Assembly (NCBI GenBank): GCA_958295665.1
Contig: OY282560.1
Location: 97,751,930 to 97,815,929 of the forward strand
Reading direction: 5' to 3'
DNA length: 64,000 bases
DNA from: Tipula vernalis
Taxonomy: Eukaryota; Arthropoda; Insecta; Diptera; Tipulidae
The position numbers were made by a program, and so were the translations under genes. Shown here piece after piece: positions 25,401-39,240 of the stretch (position 1 is the stretch's first letter; the number at the start of each line of letters is the position of its first letter). The notes beneath the pieces were generated by a model that saw only the letters and a program-made list of their open reading frames with translations, was not told where the DNA came from and did no database searches.

Positions 25401-28400
25401 TAAAAATTTCAAAATTGTAGGTATTTTTATAGAAACTGTATGATTCCGGCAATTCTTAAAATTCTTGGAATTTTGAATATTTGTATTCTTTTAAAATGTA
25501 AATTTGTATAAAATTCATAGTTTCTTAAAATTGTTCAAATTTTTTAAAAATTCACTTACAAATATTTTATTTAGTGCATTAATTTAAAACCAAATTCTAA
25601 AATTAATTTTTTTCAAATTTTAAATACCACAAAAGAATTTTAATTTTCGGATTTCCACAAATTCTTGGGATATTTTATTGAAACTATAAAGCTCAAATTC
25701 AAACTGTGTTTTTATAAGTTAACATTTGAGCAACTTACCAAATTAAATTGAAGATTTGGTGAAAATTTAAAAATTTGAAAATTTTAATTTTTTTTTTCAA
25801 AATTTTGGAAATTTAGATATTTCGATATTTGGCTGCTAACGAATTGTTTTTTTTTTTAAATTTAAGAAAATCTCTGATTTTATCCGTAATGAAATCACAT
25901 TTTCAAAAAGTAAAACTGAGAAACTACAGCTAAGCACAGACGGCATAAAAAAACTACCCAAATCTAAAATCTCATCCCTTAGTCGAAGCGTCATTCTTAA
26001 GAGTGCTACAAATATTTCTCATACATTAGTAGTGCATTTAAATCCTTTCAATTCTAAGATCAAATTTCGTAAAACTCTTAATTTTGAATTTTTAAATTTA
26101 ATGAATACTTAGAAACTTTTAAATTAATGTAAATAATTTCTTTAATCTAGGAATTCTTTAAAATTGTAAATTTATATCAAATTTACAGTTTCTCAAAATT
26201 CTTGAAATTCACTTAACTCTTGTTATATACATTTTTTTTTAATTAAAACAATTGCGCTTTCAAATATTTTGTTTAGTTGATTAATTTTGAATCAAAGCTC
26301 AAAAATTAATATATTTACAGTTTTAGACTTTGAATTAAGATAAAAAAACTTATATGTCAAAATGCCTGAATTTCCAGAACTTTTTTTTTGACTTAAAGTT
26401 TTAAAAATTTCTGAAATTTTCAAAATTATTTTGGTAATTCTAAATATTCGATGGTTTTAAGATTTTAAGACTTATAGAGCTGTGGATGTTTATTTTAATT
26501 GTTGGCATTTTTAAATTGGTAAACTTCAAGATTTCTCAAAAATTGTAAGATTCCGGGAATTCTTGAAATTCTAGAAATCTTCAATCTTTGTATTCTTTAA
26601 AATTTTAAATTTGTATAAAAATCAGTTTAAATTTTTGGTATCAAGCATTTTTTAATAGAAAAAATTTCACTTTCAAATATTTATTTAGTTGAATAAAGTG
26701 TTTTAGTATTGAAATTTTGAAATTAAAAATTTTAAAATTCTTGAATTCTTATCAGATGCTTAATTTAGTTAGATGGTAAAATTTAAATATTTTATTGAAG
26801 TTCGTATCGTTATCCAAAATCATGTTTTTTGAAATTCAAACTTAAACTTAATGAAACTACTTAACGGGAAAAGTCGCTAATAAGCATTTTAGTAGTTTTT
26901 GAGAAAATGTAGGTTAAAGTTTTAAAATCAATTGTGGAAACATTAAGTGCATTCATTACTGGTGTTAACCTCATAGCTTCTTTATTTTTTAACCGATATG
27001 CACCAAAGCTTACCACAATTTAGATATTCTGTAAATTTAATTATTTAACCAAAATGTAAATGTAAAACCGCTTAAAGCTACTTAGGCGGCTTTTGATTTA
27101 AAGTACAGAATTAATCACATACTAAAATAGAGAACTCCGCAAAACCACTTACTTTACTTTTGTTTCCATATTGTTGTTACCAAAAATTTAATGTGGCCTT
27201 CCATTTTAATGAGGCTCTTGGAGGTTGGGTTATTTTATGCTTTTTTGGTAATTTCTTTGTAATTTTTATTTTCAGGAATATGATGGTATTCCATTTTCTT
27301 TGCAATCATAAAGCTCAATCCACAGACAGATCAAGTTACACTGACGATTTACAGATTCGTGTTGCGAGACAAATAAATCCCGGCTTTTTGGGTCGTACCG
27401 TTATGAGGAATATGTTTAAATTCTGAAAATCTGAAGGATAATTTTCTATCTTTGTAATCTTTAAAAATTTCAAATTATATAAAATTCGCAATTTCTTGAA
27501 ATTTCTTAAAATCCTTAAAATTCTGAAATTCTCAAAATCCTTGGTATCTAAATTTTTATTTCACTTTTAGATATTTTTTTAGTTGACTAATTTAAAGCAA
27601 AAACTGTAAAATTAATTTTTTTTCGTGGTCGATAAAATATTTTTTTTTTTTTTTAGAATTTAGAAAGCTCTCGGATTTTTACCAAATCTTTAATATAATT
27701 GGACGGGAAAATCTAAATAAAATATTTTATTAAAATTATGATGCTCAAATTCAAACCATGTTTAAAAGTTTACATTTGAGCCACAAATCAAATTAAATTA
27801 AACATTTCTAATTTTTATTTTTCAATAATTCGAGTACTAGCGAATTATTTCTTTTCATATTTAATAAAAAATATGTATCAATTTACCTTTTCAAGAGGTA
27901 AACCTAAAACTATATCTTCTCACAGACGGCATGAAAACTCAAATTTATAGGTCATATTGCAGTCGTAACGGTTCCCTATTCTTAAGGGCTTAGAATTATT
28001 ATTATTTTTAATTTCCCGAAATTCTTAATTTCGAATTCTTAAATTAATGTTAATTCCGTGGAACTCTGAAGGATAATCTTCTACATTTGTATTTTTTAAA
28101 ATTGTAAATTTGTATAATATTCACAGTTTCTTGAAATTTAAAAATCTTCTTAATAATCATGAAGTTCTGAAATTCGCCAAATTCTTGTCATTTAAAATGT
28201 TTAAAGCGTTTTCAGCTTAAGCATCGAAATTTTCAAATTTAGCAAGTCTTAAAATTCTCTGGGTTTTCACCAAACCTTTAATTTAATTGGATGGCAAAAT
28301 CTAAATACTTCATTGCAATTATGAACCTCAAATTAAAACCGTATTTGATAGTTATCGCTTGTGCAATAAACTAAATTGAATAGTTAATTAGTGAAAATTC

Positions 28401-28980
28401 GAAAATTTTGAATTTAAATTAAAAAAATTAAAATTTTGATATTTCGCCTATTTCACGAATTCGGTTCCAAAATTTGATTGTTCATGCAAGTGATAAGTGA
28501 AATTTTGAAGGTACATCTTCAATCTATGCATTCTTTTAAATTGTAAATTATATAAAATTTACATTGTTAATTTTCTTAAAAATCTTGAAATTTTCAAATT
28601 GGCAAAATTCTTGGTATCGACAATTTTTAATCTAAAAAATGTTTACATTCAAATGCTTCATTTACTTGATTAATTTAAAATTAAAATTAAATTTAAGCAA
28701 TAAATTTTAAATTTATGCAAAGTGTTTTCATTATCGAAATTTTACAATAAAATTTTTGAAATTTTCGGATTTTCACCAAATCTTTAATTTAATTGGCTCT
28801 GGGTACTCAAATTCAATTCATTTCGATCTAAATATCTTATTAAAATTATGAACCTCAAATTCAAACCGGGTTTACAAATTGATCGATTTGAAATTCTTAA
28901 ATTGAACTTTAAATTCATGAAATTCTAAGGCATAGATATTCAATATTTATTTCGTTATACATTTTAAAAATTTTGATAAT
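22481..28980. repeat. Two diverged copies of a roughly 3-kb unit plus smaller repeats
   Basis: Matching landmarks: 22490-22565 with 25137-25210 (TCCTCTGTTAAACGGAC); 22840-22930 with 26255-26340; 24020-24085 with 27070-27140; 24570-25060 with 27540-28010, including GTACTAGCGAATTATTTCTT and CAAGAGGTAAACCTAAAACT. Offsets fall from about 3,415 to 2,933 bases, so the second copy lacks some material. The background is AAATTCTTGAAATTC-type filler. The 88-codon frame at 27160-27426 lies inside a unit and is not supported. Confidence 0.75.
23595..24007. mobile_element. Near full-length hairpin MITE, about 413 bp
   Basis: The ends GTCGTGTTTTCCATGAGAAC and, on the opposite strand, GCCGTGTTTTCCATGAGAAC start arms that stay paired for about 125 bases (23595-23720 against 23885-24007). 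A second inner palindrome, ACTTGATAAA to TTTATCGAGT, lies near 23776-23806. The related copy near 27053-27085 reads straight through (CCGCTTAAAGCTACTTAGGCGG), giving an empty site. TAAA stands on both sides. No ORF; a transposase must be supplied elsewhere. Confidence 0.8.
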
Positions 28981-29900
28981 AAATCATAAATTTTCTAAAA
29001 TTTGTTAATGTTTTTAAAATTTTGTAACGGTAGATGTTAGATCAATTTGGTATAGTGAGCACAACTTTGGTTTGTTTTAGTTTGTATTTGTATGTGTCAG
29101 TGGTGGAACTTCGTATTTTGAGTCATTTATAAAGATTACAGAGTAAACTTACAATATTTTCGGAAAAACCCCGACACATTATAAGAAATATTGTAAAATC
29201 TGGTTAACATATTCGTGCACTTTCAAATGTATTAAATGACTAATAACTGTTGACTAATTTAAAATTAAAACTTCTTAAAATAATTTATTTAAAATGTTTG
29301 AAAGTTACAATTTAACCGAAATTCAAGTCAAATTAAATTGAAAATTTGGTAAAACTCCGAGAATTTTAATTTTGATTAAAATATTGTCAAATTTCGGTTT
29401 TAAAGTTTTCGTAAACCAAAAGTAAAGAGTAAAGAGGCAATAATTATTATCAGAACCAAAACTGGTCTTTAAACTTAATGCAAAATCAGACATTGCATAA
29501 ATCAAAAATAATTAAGGTTAAAATACGAACAGCCTGAACTGGAGGATAAAAGGTCAAGCCTGAAGACTGTAATCGTAAAACTAAAAGCATGCGTAATCAT
29601 TTTGAACGACATAAATGACGTAATTTTTAAGAAATTTGACCCGCAAGGCCTATTTAGCATTGACCTTTCAAATCTAAAATTAATTAAAATGTTCAAAATC
29701 TTAAAGTCGATATACGTAACTTTTGTTACACAACACATCATTGGAACCAAGTTTAAATCATCTCATTGTTCATCTTGCAAGACTTAAGTGAAATATTATT
29801 AATCAGCCTTAATCATGTGATTCAAAGAAGTAATGAAAAATCGGTTTTGAATTTTGGAACTAAATTGTCCTTTATTTTGGTAACGAGAAAACGACGCGCC
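28981..29900. other. Mostly unique stretch beside the kinase pseudogene
   Basis: AT-rich sequence with several short overlapping frames on both strands (29323-29787) without recognisable features. No gene supported. Confidence 0.4.
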
Positions 29901-29904
29901 ACAG

Positions 29905-30448
<544 letters not shown>

Positions 30449-30559
30449 TTCTTTGATGTTGTTCTAATGTTTAGTTGACACCAAATTTAATATTGTGGAT
30501 AAAATATATAACAATGAGTTCACAATCCAGTACAGTATACTATGCTTGTTTAGCGAAGG

Positions 30560-33500
30560 GTAAAAATATAATGAGGTTTGGGCCATAAAATAGTTTTCAC
30601 GAGCAATTTTTATTTTTTCAATTTTTTTTTTATCAGATTTCTTTCTAAACTATAATAATAAGTTACATATTCTGTAACAAATAGCTTCGACTGACATTAT
30701 AAACGATCGTGCGTAAAAACGTTCCGTGGTGCTAGTGCTTTCTATTAGTAGAAAGCTACAGTTTTCATAAATATTCACGATTCTTGTATTAAGCATCAAT
30801 ACATTACATGAACCTTTTTATCTAAAACTAATGAAAAAATTATAATTGTCATCGAAGCTTTTCGTGAATAAAGCTCTCAGTTTTTATAAACTTTTTTGCT
30901 TGAAGTCTATGAGCTTTTCTATTTTACAAGCTAGATTGTATTTAGAAGTCTAAACTAGAGCTTCCAAATAGGAAAAAATGTTCTAAACATTTCATTTTCA
31001 ACAGCTTTCGTATCTAAATAACAATAAGTGAAGCTTTTCTATAGTATTTCCAGACTTTAGAATCTTTCATGTTTCACAAACATATTATTAAACGACTCGT
31101 CGAATTTTTGTATTCGAAGCTGTAAAGCTTAGTTATAATGCAGCTTGAATAGCGATGGTTTTTCAGTTTTCGAAATAGGTAGTATTTTATTAAATAAATG
31201 TACAAAGCTTTTAGGCAACAAAATAATTTCGAGTCCTATTGAAGAGGATTGAGTAGGAAAGTTGTTAATATAACAAGCTTTCACGAACAATTTATTTTGT
31301 TTCAACTAGTTTTATCCGATTTGTATCTAAACTGTAGAATTTTTAAAAGCTTTTTACTTTCAGAAAGCGTAGAAGCTTTGAAGAATAAATAAATTTCTTT
31401 TAACCTATTTATCTGAACAACAGTAGTAACACTAAGTACAATTAAGTAAAATGTGTTATTAGAGCTTTTAATAAGAAAAGCTCTAGTCTATAGAAAATTT
31501 TTGGCAACACGTATACCCATATTTCATCATATTTTGAAATTTTTCAAGCAATCCAAATCTACAGTAGGTAAGCTAGAACTGTTAACAACACACATTTCGT
31601 AATTGTGGCAATGCCTTACAAGAAGCTTTCACGATTTATTATTCAGTAATACTAAAATGTTGCTTCTAGATCTAAACACCTCACTGAAATGAATCAGAAA
31701 AATGTTAATTGTGAATCTAAAGCTTTTCATTAATAATGTTGAAATGTGTTGAAGCTTTCACGAGGAATGCCAATAAATAAGCATCGCTTATTTTTTCCAA
31801 CTTCTGTAAATGAACTACAATTACTAAAACTTGAGGATCTATTAGCGTCACGAACAATATAAAATTCTCCATGCTTTATATATAAGCTGTAACATTTATT
31901 AAGAATAAGAAAAATTGAAGCGTTTTGAAAAGCTCAACAAGTTTTGCAAGCTTTCACAGATAGTTTATGATTCATGGGCTAGAAAACAAATTTAGTAAAC
32001 TTGAGCTTTTAAATTTTCCATATAAAGTTACCCACAACTCATTGACATAGTAAACAGTTTATTATGCGTAGAGTTAATGCTTTAAGAGGAGCTTTCGAAT
32101 AATTTTGACAAAAGCTTTATTTTTCAACAAACTTGTAAGATTGAATAAGAAACTTTTTCCAGTGAAACCTAGGCTTTTCATTTTTTCGTTAGTAAAGTTG
32201 AATGGACAATATTAAAACCAATTTTAGTAGGTTACATTTAACAAGAATAACAATTTTAAAATTTCTCGTGAGTAAAGCTCCATAGTAACACATCAAGTGA
32301 AGAGGGTACTGACCAAAACACATTTACTTAATAATAATTTGTGAAAGTAGAGCTTTTTATTAGTAAAGTGTAATATTTAGAGTTAGTAAGCATGAATATG
32401 TATTGAAGCTTTTCAAGAGGAAAATTCAGTTTTTACAAATTTAAACGAATAATGAATTATTCATCGTTTACTGGTCAAAAATCAATTAAAGCAGAACTTT
32501 ATGATACTAATAGTAAATAATATCCGCTTTTGTAACAAGCAGTCAGTAGCCAGTTTGAATAAGAATATATTATCAGTGAAGCTTTATAGCTTTTTGTTAA
32601 TAAAACTACAAATACCAAGAATTAAAGAATTTAAATCTATAGCTAGATCATGGATATTGAAACGTTATATTAAACGTTACAACATATTTACGTTTATATT
32701 AAGGCCTTACAAGAAGCTTTCACGATCCATTTATTACAATCGTTTTGTTACAATCGTCAAAAGATCACGGACATTTATAATCTGCAAACTAGTTCAGATT
32801 TTCTAATTAAACAACGTTAGTAGTTTTCAAGAGACAATCCTTAGATGCCTCCGTGACAAATTATTATAAAGCTGAAATCTTAAAATCTTGAAATAAAGCT
32901 GAGATTCTTGAAAAGCTTATTACAAGAAGCTTTCATGAATAATATAGTATTTAGTTTTAATAAAATGTCAGCTTTTGAATGATTGAGAAAAAATATACAT
33001 CAGTCAAATTAGAGCTTTTCAATGATAATGCTGTAATTTTTAGAAGCTTTTGAACTTTACGAACGGTGTAGATCAATAAATTTATTCAATTTTTGAGGCT
33101 AAACAACATTAGTAAAAATAAAATATGAAAGGGTTATCATCGAAGCTTTTCAAGATGAAAGTTTCAGCCTTGTTATCACGAATCTTTCGTAATATTGTCT
33201 AAAAATATAAATTAAATATAGCAGAGCTTTATGATACTAATAGTCAAAAATTGTTTAATAGCTTTTATAACAAACCTGTAGCAGTAAGCTTATGCATATT
33301 CGAAAAGATGATCAGTGTAGCGATATGGCTTTACATTAATAAAGCTGTAGATACCATGAATAAGAGAATTTGAAGGAATTCATGAGTTGAAATGCAAGAA
33401 TTTTTTCATTAAGCTTTTGCTTGCCTACTAAAAAAATAATTATCGAATATTAGATCTAATAACATATTCAATTAATAAAAAGTTTGAGCATGTTTGTCAT

Positions 33501-34460
33501 TCATTTATTGAGGTAACACTTTGATGCTTTACAAGAAGCTTCTGCGAATAATTTATTATTAAGTTATGATTGAAAATTGGCTTTTGTTTCTAAGCATCTT
33601 AAAGTCCATTGTAAAGCATAAAAAAATCATTGGTGAAAATAGAGCTTTTCATTATTAGAGTTAAAATTTTTAGAAGTGCGCAGATATTGAGAGTGCTTGA
33701 CGAACCAAAAATTAATTTAACATTTGTATATAATCGAAAATAATAAGCGTGATTATATAATGTTTTTCGGTAAAGCATTTCAATAGAAAAGCTCCAGTTT
33801 TTATAGGTGCTTTCATGACAAATTAATTATCCATTAAATTTTAATTTATGTAATTGATAATAGTGCCTAAGCACTATTACGACAAAATAAAATTAAATGA
33901 AGGAGAGGTTTGTAGTACTACAGCCTAGAGCTTTAGAAGCTTTAACGAACATAATATGTTGTAAACAATTTTTTATTTGTTTTTGTATCAAACTTATAGC
34001 AATGAACTTGAAAAGAACAGATGATCAGTTAAACAACAGCTTTCATTAGAAAAGTTAAATAAATTTCAAGCTTTTACAAATAACATAATATTCTTTAGAA
34101 TTTACAGAAAACTATAATATTTATCAATAATAAGAAAATTTAAAGCTTTTTATTCACAAATAATTTAAGTGAATCTAAGTTCAATTAGAGCTTTCTGTCT
34201 TAAGTGAAATTAGAGCTTTCCATTTATAAAGTTGAAATCTTTAGACCCTTACGAGCTTTTCAATATAAAAGCTCTAGTTTTACTTGTTTTTACCAAAGCA
34301 TCAACATTGCTTACTCAAGGAAGATTTAGAAAAATTTGTCAGAGATATTAGAGCTTTTCGTTAGAAAAGCTACAATCTTTTAAAACTGAAATTTCCAAAA
34401 TTTTTTAAGTTTAGATAAATTTAATAAAAGCTATCAACAATAAATATTACCAGAAAGCTT
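30560..34460. repeat. Array of diverged GAAGCTTTCACGA-type repeats
   Basis: Nearly 4 kb in which AAGCTTTCACGA, GAGCTTTTCATTA and their relatives recur every few tens to few hundred bases. Examples starting TTACAAGAAGCTT lie near 31617, 32707, 32928 and 33529. The 101-codon frame at 32501-32806 is inside the array and its translation is low-complexity basic and hydrophobic; it is not supported as a gene. Confidence 0.75.
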
Positions 34461-35990
34461 AAGCCCCTTTTTTTATGGCCAATTAGCATATTCATAAATT
34501 TGGTGTTTTAGTTCACTTATTAAAAAGTGCTACGCTTATCGATGCCTTCCTGTACCATTTATGTACATGCTACATTGTTGAAAATCTCGATTAGAAAAGT
34601 TAGAGCGCCGTCTTTATTTTAAGACTTTATACCTTTTATAAAAAAAAATCTTCTTTAATTTGTATTCGATTCACATAATAAGATAAAATAAAAAAAACTA
34701 TTTTTGGTTTTGTTTTATTGTTATGACGAGCCGTGTCTAGATGTAACGATGTAATGTTTGTTCGTCTTCCTTATAGCGGGTATTTATAATTTATTTAATA
34801 GACAATATGATTTGATTTTAAAGTACATACAATTTTGGGATGATGTCGAAATAGTTTCAAGGGCATATCTATTCTCCCGTGGAATTAATATAAAAAAAAA
34901 AAAAAAAACTAAACATTTAATTGAAAAATGAAGAGTGTGTGTATATAATGTTGTATATAAAAAGGTTGTGTCTTATGCCGAAATACCACATGCTTATAAA
35001 TGTATATAAATTTTTAAAATTTTATATATACATACAAATTTTATAAATAACTAAATAAAATGTAGGGCGCCAATAAAAATTCAGGCGCCAAAATATCAAA
35101 CCACTAAATTTTTGGCGTATAACGTACAATATTTTAAGTTTTATTTCGTTTCGTTTCTTACAAAATATCGTATTTATACATATCAAGCCGATTTTTTTTT
35201 TACAATGTGTGTTGATATTAACTATACTACATACTGTATTATTTCAACGAGTTATTAAAACTACTATTAGTTCAGTGCAGTCTTTAAAAAATATTTTATC
35301 TCGTACCAGTAAGTAATATTCTATTGCGATAATAAATGAGCACTGTAATGAAATTTTTTTGTTAATTATTGCTAGATGGATGGTATTTCGAAATATATGA
35401 TCTGTGTGTGTGTGTGTGTATGTTTGGTGGGAAAATATATTTTTCAGTGTCGTTGCACACACACACACACATACTGTGTGGAAGGAAGAGGCCTTAAATG
35501 TGAATAATGCTGCTGTCCAAGCAAAAAAAAAAAAAAAAATTGCAGTCAACTATAGAAATGTGTTATGTGATACTTTTTTCTATGCCATTCAAAAAATTTA
35601 AATTCACATAACACAAAATGTTAGACGACGGACAGGAAGTATAAATGTAAATAAAACAAACAAAAAAATACGACGACTTAACATTGTAAATAATACAATT
35701 GACGTCTATCGCTCTCTAACTCAATCAGTTAAATTCAATTAATGCAATAATTGGATTAAATATTAAAACAAAATAAAATTGAATATTTGTTGTTTAGTTT
35801 GTGTATTAGAATTTAAAATTTGTGACATATGTATGCGGTTGTCACTCAAAATGTGGAAGGCTGGGTTGATCAAGTTGACTGTAAATTATGGAAGAAAATA
35901 CATTTATTTTAAAACTAGACCACAATGTGTCCTGAACTAGAAAGTGAACTTTAATTTTCAATCTCAGAACTCGTAAATTTAGTGTTGATT
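34461..35990. other. Unique AT-rich island with paired TG and CA runs
   Basis: Non-repetitive intron-like DNA. A (TG)n run at 35403-35418 and a complementary (CA)n run at 35456-35471 lie 37 bases apart and could pair. The frames across them (35244-35601, both strands) are products of these runs. No gene seen. Confidence 0.45.
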
Positions 35991-38900
35991 TTGGAAAATG
36001 CAAAATTTAATTTTGAAACCCAACCACATCGCGTTCTCAGTTTTCCAAAATTATAATTTTTCCTCCTCCAGAGTTCACTCAATCAATTTGTGTAAATTCT
36101 GTAAAAGTGAATATTTTTTTTTTTAAAGATCGGAACAAGTTGTGGTGTAGATTTTGAAAAATGGTGCGTTTTGAGTTTTCAAATTTAAATTTTCACAATC
36201 CTGGATATTACTCAAGACCGTAAGTAAAATCTGGTTAAAAGGCAATTTAATTTTGAAACCGACCACAACGTATTCCAAATTTTTTAAATTTTCACTTTTG
36301 AAGAATTTTCTCACGCGCTTCTGTAAATTCTGGAAAAGGGAAAGTTTAATTTTGAAACTCAGAACAAAGTGTGGTATATACTTTCCTCTTCCAAAATTTA
36401 CACCACAATTTTTTGGAGTTAAAAACCAAAATTTTCCCTTTCTCTGAATTTAAAATTGGTTTGTTCAAAACTAAATTTGAACTTTTCACAACTTTGACAA
36501 GAGTGAGTCTCTTGTAAACAAACCAACTTTCAGTTCTGAAAAAGGGAAAATTTTAGTTTTTAACCCGGTCACAGTGCGTTCTTAGTTTTCATATTTAAAT
36601 TTTCACATGTCCAGAATTTACTCAAGCCTGTAAGTTAAATCTGGAAAAGGAAAAATTTAATTTTGAACCTCAGAACTCGTACATGCGGTGTAAATTCTGG
36701 ACTATTTTGAAACCCGACCAAAACGCGTTTCAAATTTTTTAAATTTTCTCTAACCCAGATTTATCGTAGGCTCAGGTGTAAATTCTGGAAAAAATGAAAT
36801 TTAATTTAAAAAAAAAAATTTTATTTTGAAACTCGGAACAAGTTGCGGTGTAGACTTTGGAAAAAAGAAAAATTAGATTTTGAAACCCAACCCGCGTTGA
36901 GGTCTGAGTTTTCAAGTAAATAAAAAGTGTTAACCCGACCACAACGTATTCCAATTTTTTTAAATCTGTTCTTTTCCATAGTTTACTCGCACTTTGGTGT
37001 AAATTCTCCTGAAACGAAAAATTTTATTTTGAAACCCGACCCCACATCATGAAAAGATTAAATTTTAAACTTTCAAAGGGAACATTTTATTTTGAAACTC
37101 GGGAAAATATTGATGTAGAATTTTGGAGACGAAAAATTTATTTTTGAAACTACAAGTTATGGTGCATATTTTGAAAAACGGGGGTAATTTGTACGGGGTC
37201 TCCAGAAATTTTCCCTTTTCCAGAATTTACACAACAATTTTTCGAAGTTAAAAACTAAAATTTTCCTTTTTTCAAAATTGGTCTGTTTAAAACTTAATTT
37301 GAACTTATCAACATTTTTTCTCTTGTAAAAATACTGAAAAATTCAAATCTATTTTTGAAACAAACAAAATTGGTTTGGAAATCCGGGAAAATTTTAGTTT
37401 TTGAAAAAAAGGCAATATTAAAACATAACGACAATGCGTTCTGAGTTTTCAAATTTAAATTTTCACAATTCCAGAGTTTACTCAACCCCGTAAGTTAAAT
37501 CTGGTAAACGAAAAGTTTAATTTTGAAATTCAGTACTCATAAATTCGATCTAAACTCTGGAATGTTTAGAATCCCGCCTACAATGCGTTCCAATTTTTTT
37601 AAATCTCCTCTTTCGCAGAATTGCTCTTGTATAAATTCTAGAAAAATCAAATTTAATTTTGAAAAAATTATCGTTCTGCGAAGATCTTGAAAAGGGAAAA
37701 TTTAATTTTGAAACACAATTCGGTGAAAAATTTAGAAACCTGAATTTTGAAAAAATTCAATTTTAAATTCAGACCAAAAGGAAATTTTATTTTGAAGCAC
37801 GGAACGCTGTTAAGTAAATTTTGGAAAAGGGGAAATTTAATTTCGAAAGCTTTTAAAATGTTCAAAATTCTGGAATTCACTCACTCAGTAAAATCTGGAA
37901 AACGGAAAATATAATTTTGAAACTCAGAACGAATAAATTCGGTGATTGAATTTTCACTTTTTCACAATTTACTGAAGCTTTTGTGTAAATTTAGGAATAT
38001 GACAAACTAAATTTTGAAACAAATCAAATTTAAATTCCACAAAAGGAAAAATCTTACATTGAAACCCTGAAAAAATCTGATGTAGGATCTGGAAAAAGTC
38101 CAATTTAATTTTAAGCTCGAGTTTTTCAAAATTAAATTTTTTTTCTCCAGAATTAACTGACGCTCTTTTGTTAATTGTGGAAAAGGGTAAATTCAATTTT
38201 GAAGCTTAGATAGTTTTATGGTGTAAATTCTGGAAAAGGGTAAATTTAGCTTTTGAAAAAGTTCAATTTTAAATTCTGTAAAAGGAAAAATTTTAAACGA
38301 GGTAATGTAATTTTGATGCTCACCCACAATGGATTTTGAGTTTTTAAAAATTAAATTTTCCTTTTTCCAAACTTTACTTTTGCTCATGTGTAAATTCTGG
38401 AAAACGAAAACATTTAATTTTGAAACTCGACCACAACGCGTTCTGAGTTTTTCAAATTTAAACTTTTACAATCCAAGAATTTATTTAAGCCCTTAAGCAA
38501 AAACTTCAGTGTAAATTCTGAAAAATTGTGATACGTTTAATTAATGATGATTACGTTTAATACGCGTTCTAAATTTGTTCAATTTTCTCGAGGGAAATTC
38601 AATTTTAAGCTCCAACAAAAGCTGTATTTCGAATTATTTTTTCTAAATTCTTGAAAATTATTTTCCGACTAAAACGCGCTCAAAATTTTTTGAATTTTCT
38701 CTTTCCCAGTACTTACTTACGGTCTTGTATAAATTCTAGAAAAGAACAAATTCAATTAAATACATTCAAGTTTAAGCTCCGACAAACGGAACTTTTTATT
38801 TTAAAACTCGGAAAAATTTTTAATGTAAAACCTGGGAAAGGAAAAACTTAATTTTGAAATCCGACCACAACGTGGTGGTTGAAACTCGGAAAAATCTTGA

Positions 38901-39240
38901 TGTAGATCTTAGAAAAGAAAAAATTTAATTTTGAAACCACTAGGCGTTCTGAGCTTCTTAAATTCAAATTGTTACAATTCCAGAATTTAATCACGCTGTT
39001 GTGTAAGTTCAGGAACTCACGTACGTTTCTCTCACTTAAGTTAAATCTGGAAAAGTAAAAATTTAAATTTGAAACTCAGAACGCATAAATTTCGTGATAA
39101 AATTTTTACTTTTTCAGGATTTAGTCAGCCTCTTGTGTGAATATGGGAAAAGGGCAAATTTAATTTTGAACCCCGAACAAAACATGTTCTGATTTACGAA
39201 ATTTTTTTTTCTCCAAAATTTAATCAAATTAAAATTTACG
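35991..39240. repeat. Array of TTTAATTTTGAAACTC / CGTTCTGAGTTTTC repeats
   Basis: About 3.2 kb of diverged copies mixing three words in irregular order: GTAAATTCTGGAAAAG, AATTTAATTTTGAAAC followed by CCGACCACAA, and CGTTCTGAGTTTTCAAATTT (for example near 36167, 37437 and 38439). Numerous small frames at 36123-38851 are shadows of the repeat on both strands. No gene. Confidence 0.8.

Noticed and set aside
32501..32806. 101-codon plus-strand frame
   Set aside because: Entirely within the GAAGCTTTCACGA array; repeat-derived.
30560..34460. Regularly recurring short motif that could suggest a CRISPR array
   Set aside because: Spacing is irregular, the motif is diverged and the DNA is clearly animal.
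35244..35601. Frames of 101 and 65 codons across TG/CA runs
   Set aside because: Cys-Val and Thr-His runs come directly from the dinucleotide repeats.
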